From Amycolatopsis iheyensis (GTDB lineage: Bacteria; Actinomycetota; Actinomycetes; Mycobacteriales; Pseudonocardiaceae), in the NCBI RefSeq assembly GCF_024703995.1, contig NZ_JAMXQV010000027.1:1-64000 (forward strand): a stretch of DNA of 64,000 nucleotides. Reading direction: 5' to 3'. The notes below the pieces were generated by a model that was given only the letters and a program-made list of their open reading frames with translations, did no database searches and had not been told where the DNA came from. Of the stretch, positions 43,160-50,641 are shown piece by piece. How positions within the stretch are numbered: the stretch's first letter is position 1; each line of letters opens with the position of its first letter. The position numbers and the translations under genes were made by a program.

Positions 43160-44256
43160 GCGCCCGCCTTCGCCGGGATCGGCGGGAAACTGGTGCGGCG
43201 CATCGTTTCCTCGTAGCCGCCGATCGCCTCCAGCAGGCCGAGCCCGCCGCGGTTCGCCTCGGCCAGGGCCGCGCCCAGGCGATGGGCGTCCCGCATCGCC
43301 AGGTTGCCGCCGAATCCCGGGGCCGGGTGGATGGCGTCGCCGATCAGCGTCACCCGGGTGGCCGGCCACGCCGGCATCGGTGGGATCGTCCCGATCCGGA
43401 GTGCGGTCGTGACGTCCGGCCACGCCTCGGCCACGATCAGCCGCAACGCCGGGGGCAGGTCCTGGGCTTGGCGCCACACCGTGGCCGTCGAGAGGGAACT
43501 GCCGGGCAACGCCCACATCACGTAGTCCTCGACGTCGGCGTGGAGACTCAGCGCGGGCAACAACTCCGCCCGCGCGGTCATCGGCCGTCTGGTGAACCGC
43601 AGCACGCCCAGTGCCATCATCGTGCCGCGCACCCGGGCCGCCGCCGGGCTGTCGCCGATCATTCCCGGCACCCCGGTGCCGGCCACCGCTCGCAGCGGGG
43701 TCGCGCCCATGATCATGCGCCGGCCCGTGTCCGTCACCCGCACGTCCGGCAGGTACCCGCGGCGCACCGCCGAACCGACGCCGTCCGCGCCCACCAGCAC
43801 GTCGCCGGTGTCCGTGCCGCCGTCGGCGAAACACACCCGGACCGTGCCGTCCGCGCGCTGCTCGAACCGGGTGAACTCCGCCCCGAACCGGACGACGCCG
43901 GCCAGCCCCGTCAGCAGCACCGCCCGGAGCAACGGCCGGTGGACCTGCCGGCCGGGCCGCGCCCGCCCGGCGAGACCGTCGGACGGTCGGCTGTCCACGA
44001 CTGCCAGCTCGTCCCCCACTTCCGCCAGCGTCAGGGTCCGCTCGCGCGGGCCGCCCGCGGTGGCCTCGACTAGCGCGAAGTGCGCCGGCGGCAGGCACGC
44101 TCGCAGCGCCTCCAGGCCCCGGTCGTCGAGGTGCAGGCTGACGCCCTGCGCACGGCCGGCATCCCGCTCGTACACCGCGACGTCGATCCCCGCCCCGAGG
44201 AGCGCGTGGGCCAGCGTCAGCCCGCCGAGACCGGCGCCGATCACGATCACTCTCAT
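43156..44256 (-). CDS. FAD-dependent monooxygenase
   Basis: The 366-residue protein has the group A flavoprotein hydroxylase motifs: GAGLGGLTLAHALLGAG with the acidic VYERD at the N-terminus, DVLVGADGVGSAVR in the middle (DG motif) and RVTLIGDAIHPAPGFGGNLAM (GD motif). It uses NAD(P)H and oxygen to hydroxylate an aromatic or similar substrate. ATG at 44256. It is divergent from a TetR regulator and coupled to DUF3159. Two TGAAG-containing sites between them suggest TetR control. Confidence 0.92.
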   Translation of the reverse strand: MRVIVIGAGLGGLTLAHALLGAGIDVAVYERDAGRAQGVSLHLDDRGLEALRACLPPAHFALVEATAGGPRERTLTLAEVGDELAVVDSRPSDGLAGRARPGRQVHRPLLRAVLLTGLAGVVRFGAEFTRFEQRADGTVRVCFADGGTDTGDVLVGADGVGSAVRRGYLPDVRVTDTGRRMIMGATPLRAVAGTGVPGMIGDSPAAARVRGTMMALGVLRFTRRPMTARAELLPALSLHADVEDYVMWALPGSSLSTATVWRQAQDLPPALRLIVAEAWPDVTTALRIGTIPPMPAWPATRVTLIGDAIHPAPGFGGNLAMRDAHRLGAALAEANRGGLGLLEAIGGYEETMRRTSFPPIPAKAGA

Positions 44257-44270
44257 CTCACTCGCCCTTT

Positions 44271-44333
44271 CTTCACCACCCGATGAAGAACACGCTACGG
44301 ACGTTCGCGGCAAAACTCCACCAGCTGATGAAG
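44271..44333. promoter_or_regulatory. TetR-type operators between the monooxygenase and tetR genes
   Basis: CACCACCCGATGAAG (44274-44288) and CACCAGCTGATGAAG (44319-44333) are direct copies 45 bases apart. Each forms an imperfect palindrome of CTTCA / TGAAG halves (44271-44288 and 44316-44333). Confidence 0.55.
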
Positions 44334-44358
44334 TAAGGGTTGCTAGGCTGCGGTGGTC

Positions 44359-44961
44359 ATGGCAGAAGACGACACCCACGGCCGCCCCGGACGCTGGCGG
44401 TCCGGCGCGGAAAGCAAGCAGCGCATCCTCCGGACCGCGCGCGAGCTGTTCGGCGAGCACGGCTACCGCGCCACGACCGTGCGCGCCATCGCCGCCGCGG
44501 CGGAGGTCGACCCGGCCATGGTGTTCTACTTCTTCGGTACCAAGCAGGGACTGTTCGGCGCCGCGATCGAGATGTCCGGCGCCGTCCCGCCGGCGATCGA
44601 GTCGATCTTCGACGGCGGCCTCGACACCCTCGGCGAGCGCGTCGTCCGGACCCTGGTGGAGAACCTCGACAAGTCCGGCCGCACCCCGCTGGTGCTGCTG
44701 ACCAGGTCGGCGCCGACCGACGCCCGGTCCGAAGCACTGCTGCGCGAGTTCATCGACCGCGAGATCACCGACCGGCTCGCGGCGCTGCTCGGCACGCCGG
44801 ACGCCGCGCTGCGGGCCGCGATGGTCAACGTCCAGATCCTCGGCCTGACGGTGGCGCGGTACATCATGCGGATCGAACCGATCGCGTCGTCCTCCGTCGA
44901 CGAACTGGTCGACCGGTTCGGCCCCCTCGTGCAGCACTGCCTGACGGGACCGCGCGCCTAG
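44359..44961 (+). CDS. TetR-family regulator
   Basis: The 200-residue protein has the TetR HTH (SKQRILRTARELFGEHGYRATTVRAIAAAAEVDPAMVFYFFGTKQGLF, about residues 19-66) and a helical ligand domain. ATG at 44359 or GTG at 44353. It probably represses the divergent flavin monooxygenase/DUF3159 operon. Confidence 0.92.
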   Translation: MAEDDTHGRPGRWRSGAESKQRILRTARELFGEHGYRATTVRAIAAAAEVDPAMVFYFFGTKQGLFGAAIEMSGAVPPAIESIFDGGLDTLGERVVRTLVENLDKSGRTPLVLLTRSAPTDARSEALLREFIDREITDRLAALLGTPDAALRAAMVNVQILGLTVARYIMRIEPIASSSVDELVDRFGPLVQHCLTGPRA

Positions 44962-45111
44962 TACTTTCGGCCGATGTCCGCAGCGCGAAAACCCTCCGAA
45001 GGACGTGAGCCATTCCGGGGTTCGTGATCCGGAGCCGGTTCGACCGCCAACCACCGCCCTACTGTGGCGGTGTTCGGTGATCTTGAACCGGAACAGAAGA
45101 GGGGAACCACC

Positions 45112-46248
45112 TTGCCCGACCGGACCAGATTCTTCGGCAAAACACTCGCGGCAGCAGGTACCGCGGCGGCACTCGTGCTCGCCACCGCCGTGCCCGCGGC
45201 GGCCGCACCGGCCACCGTCGAACAGGATGTCGCCCAGCTGTACCAGGACGTCATCGACCTCTACAACGGTCTGCCGGCGGACGCGCTGCGCGGCGTCGAC
45301 CGGCTCATCGAGTCACCCGTCCCGCAGTTCGGCCCGCGGACCAAGGCCGGCCCGATCCCGGGCTGCACCGAGGGTTCGCTGCTGACGTACGCGAACAAGC
45401 TCGCGTCGCAGCTCACCCCGCTCGAGGGCCAGGCGCTCGACGCGTTGTCGGGGCTCAGCCAGCTCTACGTGCAGGGCGTCGCGTCCGACAAGACCCCGCA
45501 GGTCTTCGGCACCGACGGCCAGTACACCCCGCGCGCGACCGACACGATCGACAAGCTGCGCGGCTTCTGGGACATCGAGAGCTGGAACATCCAGCTCGTC
45601 GCCTGGAAGGGCACCGACCTCGGCAGCCAGGCGAAGATGGCACAGACCTTCAGCCTCGGTCTCCCGCCGGCGAAGGTGAAGGCCGCCGCCGCGCTCGCCA
45701 CCAAGGTGCTCTACGAAGTGCCGGGGATGCAGGGCGGCCGCAACCCGCTGATCACCCTGAACGCGTTCTCCGCCCCGGCCGGCAGCCTCGGCGGCAAGCG
45801 CGTGGCGCTCGGTGACGGCCTGCTCGACACGGTCAACATCCTCGGGTTCGACGACGTCTCGGTCGAGTCCGTGGTCGGTCACGAGTACGGCCACCAGGTC
45901 GACTTCGCCCACGACAACTACCCGCGCAACGAGTCGTCCGAGATGGGCCCCGACGCCTACGGCGGCTACTTCGTCGCGCACGCCAAGGGTTACGCGTGGA
46001 ACGCCCGCACGCAGCAGGAGGTCACGTACCTGGACGCGTCGATCGGCGACTGCTTCCACAGCCACGGCACGCCCGACCAGCGCAAGGCGGCCGGCGCGTG
46101 GGGCGAGAAGCAGGCGACCAGCCAGGGCAACCCGAACCGGATCGTCCCGACCGCGACGATGATCGAGAAGTTCCAGAAGGAGTACCCGAAGCTGATGCCG
46201 CCGGCTGACCAGGCGGCCACGGCCGCGGTGGCCGCGGCGCACGGCTGA
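45112..46248 (+). CDS. Secreted HExxH metallopeptidase-like protein
   Basis: The 378-residue product begins at a TTG (45112) with AGAGGGG eight bases upstream. It has a signal peptide (about residues 1-31, ending PAAAA) and a predicted zinc site VVGHEYGHQVDF near residue 263, followed by Glu/Asp-rich SSEMGPDAYGG that could supply the third ligand. Cys pairs (PGCTEG and GDCFH) suggest an exported protein. The family is known only as actinomycete hypothetical metalloproteases; the substrate is unknown. A strong hairpin follows. Confidence 0.82.
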   Translation: MPDRTRFFGKTLAAAGTAAALVLATAVPAAAAPATVEQDVAQLYQDVIDLYNGLPADALRGVDRLIESPVPQFGPRTKAGPIPGCTEGSLLTYANKLASQLTPLEGQALDALSGLSQLYVQGVASDKTPQVFGTDGQYTPRATDTIDKLRGFWDIESWNIQLVAWKGTDLGSQAKMAQTFSLGLPPAKVKAAAALATKVLYEVPGMQGGRNPLITLNAFSAPAGSLGGKRVALGDGLLDTVNILGFDDVSVESVVGHEYGHQVDFAHDNYPRNESSEMGPDAYGGYFVAHAKGYAWNARTQQEVTYLDASIGDCFHSHGTPDQRKAAGAWGEKQATSQGNPNRIVPTATMIEKFQKEYPKLMPPADQAATAAVAAAHG

Positions 46249-46257
46249 GCTCGGGCG

Positions 46258-46288
46258 GGCCGTCTCCCCCCAGCCGGGGGAGACGGCC
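46258..46288. terminator. Bidirectional hairpin between convergent genes
   Basis: GGCCGTCTCCCCC (46258-46270) pairs with GGGGGAGACGGCC (46276-46288) around CAGCC, between the metallopeptidase stop (46248) and the NTPase stop (46295). Confidence 0.85.
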
Positions 46289-46294
46289 TGCCGC

Positions 46295-48526
46295 TCACGG
46301 CGGATCGAACCGGAACGGCCACGCTCCGGCCGGCCGGCCGTCGAGGTCCAGACCGTAGCGTCGCAGGTGCGCGAGCTGAGCCGGATCGCCGTCGGCGTAG
46401 TGCGAATACAGCTGTTCGACCGCGGCGGCGTTGCCGGCGTGCACTTCCCGGACCAGCTCGTCCATCGCCCGAAATTCGTCCTCGTCGGCGGCGAGGATTT
46501 CGGCGAGCCGTTTCTCGGCGTGCGGATCGCGTTCCTCCGCGAGCGTCCGCAGCTCAGCCACCGCGTCCGGCCCGGTCAGCACACGGACCAGGTGTTTCGT
46601 GGCTTGGTCATAGCCTTCTCGGACGAGTTCGCGCAGTTCGTCCAGCGCGGCGTCGTCGCCTCGGGCGGCCAGCAGCCGGGCCAGTTCCTCGCAAGCGATC
46701 GACGTCGGGTCGAACGCTTCCTCGCGAAGTGCGTCCATCGCGCCTGGATCACCCCGCTGAGCCGACGCCACCGTCAGGAAGACCCGCGCGTCCTCGTTGC
46801 CCGCGGCAGCCCGGGTCGCGAGTTCCGCGACTGCCGTGTCATCGGCCTTGCGCGCGAGCCAATACGTCAGTGGCCACACCGCATAGCTGTCTTCGGCCGC
46901 CAGCTGCCGAAGCCGGGCGATCGCCTCACTCGTCCCCCGTTCGGCCAGCAGATGTGCCTGGTGCACGCCGGCGTACCCATTGCCGCCTTCGGCCAGGCGG
47001 GTCAACTCCGCCAGCGCGAAATCATCGGCCCGCTCGGCCAGCGCGTGCACGTAAAGGACGACGTGGTAACCCTCTTGGTCGTTGCTTTCGATGTAGTCAC
47101 GCACTTGCTTCAGCGCGTCCTCGCCGCCTCGGCGGGCCAAGGCGAGCACCACGCCGTCCGCCGCGTGCCGCCAACCTTCGTCAGCGAGATCACGAAGCCG
47201 CCGCAACGCGTCGTCGTCACCGTTCTCGGCCGCCCAGACCAGCAGGCTCACCGTGGCCGATTCGTCGCCGCGGCGGCTGCCCTCACGCAGGATGTCGTGG
47301 CGCAGCCGCAGGAACCCGCGCCGGTCGGCTTCCTCGGCCAGTCGTTCGAGATCTTTGGCGTGCGGCGCGTCGGCCACCACGGCGTGCCACAGCGACGCGG
47401 CTATCGGCTCCCGTCGGCGCTTGTGCACGGCGTACTGGTCGAGCCAGCTGTGCACGGCATAACCCGTGAGGTCACCGATCCGGTCGCCGCCGACGGGCTC
47501 CAGGAGCGACGCGCTGCCGAAGATCGGCTCGACCAGGCGGGCGACCGACGACTCGAACCAGTCGGCGGGCGCCCGGCCCCGGGCCACGACACCGCAGTAG
47601 TCCATGGCGCCGTCCCGCAGCAGTTCGGCCGACAGCGGCGCGGTGCGGCCGAGCCGGACCGCATCGACCGCCGCGGTGAGGACCGCGCGCGGGTACGGAT
47701 CCTCGTCGTGTTCCCAGAAATCGGCCAGCTGGGGCGCGGCGGCCAGGATTTCCGTCGGACCGTAGTTCTCGTTCGCCATGCCGACCGCGTACCGGATGAG
47801 CTCACCGCGGTCCCCAGCCCGTTCCAGCTCGGCCGCCGTCCACTTCCTGGATATATCCACGATACTGGCCCGCGACAGTGCATCCCGGGCCCGACGGGAC
47901 TTGCTGTCGCTTTTGTCGCGGGGGCCGGTCATCGAGGTGTAGTCCTGCCGCGACAGCGTGCTGATCAGCACGGTGTCCCGCCCCGCGGCGGTGAGCCGGC
48001 TCAGGTCCGGACCACTCACCGACCCGGGTCCCAGCAGGTACCGCTTGAGATCGTCCAGCCAGACGATCGTCCGGGGCCGGATGGTGTCGGCGAACCTCGG
48101 GTCGGACAGCTCGGCGGGATCGGGATCGACGATCCACCAGTCGGGACACACCACGCGAACAGCCTGGTGGGCGCTGCGGGATTTCCCCGAGGCCGGGGCA
48201 CCCACCAGGACGATGAAGCCGCCGTCGGTCGTGACCGCGGCCGTGAGCAAGGTGCGGAGACCGGCCGGACCGAAGTCCAGGTCCCGCAGCACGTAGCCGG
48301 GCAGGACGTCGGGGCCGCCGACCGCGTCGATGGCGGGGTGCACCCCCAGCACGATCGGATCGGCTTCCCGGACCCGGCGGTCCGGCGCTCCGCGAGGGTC
48401 GGCCGGGCGGTGCTGGTGGATGTGCACGTCACCGCGGATGGCGCCGCTCTGCACCAAGGTTCCCGGCACGTCACCGTGCACCGCGTTGCCGACCGTCGCT
48501 TGCGGCTTCGAGTCGTCGACGTCCAC
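46295..48526 (-). CDS. Large P-loop NTPase with helical repeats and conflict-system-like N-terminus
   Basis: The 743-residue protein starts with a short motif, VGNAVHGDVPGTLVQSGAI then RGDVHIH (residues 12-37), seen at the head of many actinomycete STAND/NACHT-type ATPases. Walker A is GAPASGKS (109-116) and Walker B TIVWLDDL (153-160). The arm DTVLISTLSRQDY may act as a sensor. From about residue 380 the chain is a long series of helical repeats (LRRLRDLADEGWRHAA, ALAELTRLAEGGNG, AVAELATRAAAGNEDAR) with a period of about 33-36 residues. This suggests a sensor or scaffold ATPase, possibly defence-related. GTG at 48526 has GGAGG. Confidence 0.8.
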   Translation of the reverse strand: MDVDDSKPQATVGNAVHGDVPGTLVQSGAIRGDVHIHQHRPADPRGAPDRRVREADPIVLGVHPAIDAVGGPDVLPGYVLRDLDFGPAGLRTLLTAAVTTDGGFIVLVGAPASGKSRSAHQAVRVVCPDWWIVDPDPAELSDPRFADTIRPRTIVWLDDLKRYLLGPGSVSGPDLSRLTAAGRDTVLISTLSRQDYTSMTGPRDKSDSKSRRARDALSRASIVDISRKWTAAELERAGDRGELIRYAVGMANENYGPTEILAAAPQLADFWEHDEDPYPRAVLTAAVDAVRLGRTAPLSAELLRDGAMDYCGVVARGRAPADWFESSVARLVEPIFGSASLLEPVGGDRIGDLTGYAVHSWLDQYAVHKRRREPIAASLWHAVVADAPHAKDLERLAEEADRRGFLRLRHDILREGSRRGDESATVSLLVWAAENGDDDALRRLRDLADEGWRHAADGVVLALARRGGEDALKQVRDYIESNDQEGYHVVLYVHALAERADDFALAELTRLAEGGNGYAGVHQAHLLAERGTSEAIARLRQLAAEDSYAVWPLTYWLARKADDTAVAELATRAAAGNEDARVFLTVASAQRGDPGAMDALREEAFDPTSIACEELARLLAARGDDAALDELRELVREGYDQATKHLVRVLTGPDAVAELRTLAEERDPHAEKRLAEILAADEDEFRAMDELVREVHAGNAAAVEQLYSHYADGDPAQLAHLRRYGLDLDGRPAGAWPFRFDPP

Positions 48527-48596
48527 CGCGAACCTCCACCCGCGCCGTTCGCCCGCACGTCGGCGTGGTGGTTAGTCGCTGCGCGGCCGGACGCCG

Positions 48597-49085
48597 TTAC
48601 GGCGGGTTCGGCAGGCCGGCCGTCGCCCGGTGGACGCTCGGGTCCCGGCTTCCCGCCGCCCAGCGCTCCAGCGCGGCCGCCGCCGACTCGATCGCCGCGG
48701 TCAGCGCCGGTGCCGCGCCGACCAGGTGTTCTTCGCTGTGCACCACGTGGATGCCGTGGTCGGGGTCGCACCAGCACGCCACCTCCAGCGTCGCCGACAC
48801 GGTGAGGCGTGGCCGCTGCTCGCGGACGATGCTCAAGTCGAGCTCCAGCCAGTCGACGCCGTTGTTCGACGGCGTCAAGGTCGTCCCGGCGATGATCAGC
48901 TGGGTGGTCTTGCCGCCCGGGTCGATCCCGACGTGCTCGGGCCACCAGTCCCACTGACCGGTGTCCTCGGGCGGCCTCGCCGCTTCGACCCGTTCGGCCG
49001 CCGCGCGGATCCGGGCGGCCTCCGCGGCCGAAAGGTCCGCGACGAACGAGGACCAGTCGATGCGCTCGAAGGTTTCCAGCCCCAT
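48597..49085 (-). CDS. Hypothetical protein
   Basis: The 162-residue product (FERIDWSSFVADLSAAEAARI, WDWWPEHVGIDPGGKTTQLIIAGTTLTPSNNGVDW) is soluble, acidic and without recognised domain. It lies 70 bases upstream of the large NTPase gene on the same strand and could be cotranscribed. Function unknown. Confidence 0.7.
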   Translation of the reverse strand: MGLETFERIDWSSFVADLSAAEAARIRAAAERVEAARPPEDTGQWDWWPEHVGIDPGGKTTQLIIAGTTLTPSNNGVDWLELDLSIVREQRPRLTVSATLEVACWCDPDHGIHVVHSEEHLVGAAPALTAAIESAAAALERWAAGSRDPSVHRATAGLPNPP

Positions 49086-49166
49086 GGGGCGACTCTAGCG
49101 GCGCCGGGTTTGATCCGGCGAGTGTCGTGGTACTGACGGAGATCATCGCTTATTGGGAGGGTGCTC

Positions 49167-49556
49167 GTGCAGATCCAGGTCAACACCGACCACAACATCC
49201 CCGGCGGCGAACGGCTGGCCACCTACGTGACCACCGAGCTGGAAAGCAGCCTGTCCCGGTTCGGCGGCTGGGTGACCCGGGTGGAGGTCCACCTCAGTGA
49301 AGACGCCGGCGGCAAGCCGGAAGACAAGAAGTGCGTGATCGAGGCGCGGCCCGGCGGCAAGCAGCCGGTCGCCGTCACCCACCACGCGACCACAGTGGAC
49401 GACGCGTACGCCGGAGCCGCGCACAAGCTGGGGCGGGTGCTGGAATCCCGGTACGAACGCGCCCACGACCACAAGGGCAGCGACAGCATCCGGCACATGC
49501 CGGCGCCGGAGGACCCGGCTCAGGTCGGCGTGCTCGAGGACGAGCCCCGGACCTGA
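49167..49556 (+). CDS. HPF/RaiA-family ribosome-associated protein
   Basis: The 129-residue protein matches the S30EA/HPF N-terminal domain (IQVNTDHNIPGGERL, VTRVEVHLSEDAGGK, CVIEARPGGKQPVAV, AAHKLGRVLESR). It is short, without the C-terminal dimer domain of long HPF, as in a group of actinomycete homologues. It should bind the 30S subunit or sense stress. GTG at 49167 is favoured because GGGAGG lies six bases upstream; GTG 49161 is too close. Confidence 0.85.
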   Translation: MQIQVNTDHNIPGGERLATYVTTELESSLSRFGGWVTRVEVHLSEDAGGKPEDKKCVIEARPGGKQPVAVTHHATTVDDAYAGAAHKLGRVLESRYERAHDHKGSDSIRHMPAPEDPAQVGVLEDEPRT

Positions 49557-49580
49557 CCGGCCGCGACCGGCCGGACCCGC

Positions 49581-50204
49581 TCACCGCGCGGGTTCGGTCA
49601 TCTCGGTCGCGAAGCGGTAGTAGCAGACCACGCGGTGCTTACCTTCGGCCCAGCTCTGCGACGTCGGGGTCACGACCTGGACGCGGACGTCGGGCAGCGG
49701 GCGGGCGTCGGCCTCGCAGCGGGCCAGTGTGCGCTGGTAGACCTCGACGATGTCGGGCATCGGGCCACCCGTCACCGGGAGCACTTCGAACGCCTCGGCG
49801 GTGTGCGGCGTGGTGCACGACGTCCGCAGCACGTCGGTGGCGCCGGACGCCGGGGGCGACCAGAAGCAGTCGCCCACGGTGAGGTCGAGCCCGTGGACCG
49901 TCCCTTCGGGCAGCCGGTCCTGGCTCGGCCGCTGCTGCCACCACGCCGTCCCGTTCGCGACCTGGTAACCGAGCACGCCCGCCCAGCCGGCGAACGCCAC
50001 CAGCCCGCAGATCACCAGCACCCGGCCCCGCTCCCGGCGCTTCCGGATCCGGTCCAGCGCGACGATCGCGAGGAACGGCGCGAACAACCCGCCGAGCAGA
50101 CCGACCACGAGCGTCGCGATCGCGTAACCGCTGACCGGCTGACGGCGCAGTTCCGCGCTCATCAGCTCGTCGAAGAGCTCCGGATCGTGTTCTGGCGCTG
50201 ACAT
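49581..50204 (-). CDS. DUF4190 / septum-formation-type membrane protein
   Basis: The 207-residue protein has two membrane helices (GYAIATLVVGLLGGLFAPFLAIVAL, then VLVICGLVAFAGWAGVLGY; DUF4190-like). An outer domain with three or four cysteines follows (VGDCFWSPP, LRTSCTTPHTAEAFEVLP), like the septum formation family. ATG at 50204. Its 5' end overlaps the S26 peptidase gene by 43 bases, so it may be read with the peptide operon, but the family is common elsewhere and is probably not part of the system. Confidence 0.85.
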   Translation of the reverse strand: MSAPEHDPELFDELMSAELRRQPVSGYAIATLVVGLLGGLFAPFLAIVALDRIRKRRERGRVLVICGLVAFAGWAGVLGYQVANGTAWWQQRPSQDRLPEGTVHGLDLTVGDCFWSPPASGATDVLRTSCTTPHTAEAFEVLPVTGGPMPDIVEVYQRTLARCEADARPLPDVRVQVVTPTSQSWAEGKHRVVCYYRFATEMTEPAR

Positions 50205-50641
50205 GGTCCCCCTCGGCTCGGCCCGCGGGAAACGTACCGCACCACCACGCCGACCAGCCGCTCCCGCGGCACGAACCCGTAGTGCCGCGAGTCCCAGCTC
50301 GACGGGCGGTTGTCGCCCAGGACCACCGTGTTTCCCGGTGGCACCCGACGGCCCGCCAGGCCTTCGGCGTCCACATCGGACCAATCGCGCGGGACGCGGT
50401 CGCCCGCGACGGCCACCACTCGCTTCAGCAGCAGCTGCTCCCCCGTCGGCGCTCCGCTCGGCAACGCCGGGTAACGCAGCAACGCCACCTGACCCCGCCG
50501 GGCGCGGCGGGTGCGGCGGACCAGGACCCGGTCGCCCGGCCGCAACGCCGGGGTCATGCTCGAACCGTCCACTGTGGTCAGAATGAGCAGCCGTCGCACG
50601 GCGAAGGCCAGCAAGGCGACAACGAACACCAGCAGTCTCAT
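50162..50641 (-). CDS. S26-family signal peptidase of the Cys-rich-peptide operon
   Basis: The 159-residue protein has one N-terminal membrane helix, the catalytic Ser in VDGSSMTPALRPGDRV, the catalytic Lys in LLKRVVAVAGD and the GDNRPSSWDSRHYGFV box. All signal-peptidase-I motifs are present in a compact form. Its ATG overlaps the ABC exporter stop (ATGA). In this context it is inferred to cleave the small peptide after its Ala-Ser-Ala (residues 18-20), since the exporter has no peptidase domain. Confidence 0.9.
   Translation of the reverse strand: MRLLVFVVALLAFAVRRLLILTTVDGSSMTPALRPGDRVLVRRTRRARRGQVALLRYPALPSGAPTGEQLLLKRVVAVAGDRVPRDWSDVDAEGLAGRRVPPGNTVVLGDNRPSSWDSRHYGFVPRERLVGVVVRYVSRGPSRGGPCQRQNTIRSSSTS

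Noticed and set aside
43156-45054. A 632-codon version of the monooxygenase starting at 45054
   Set aside because: The extra N-terminal part overlaps the divergent TetR gene and lacks domains. The Rossmann motif begins immediately after the ATG at 44256.
49581-50204. Counting the DUF4190-type gene as a sixth member of the Cys-rich-peptide system
   Set aside because: Although it overlaps the S26 gene, its family is widespread in actinomycetes without such operons. The link is positional only.
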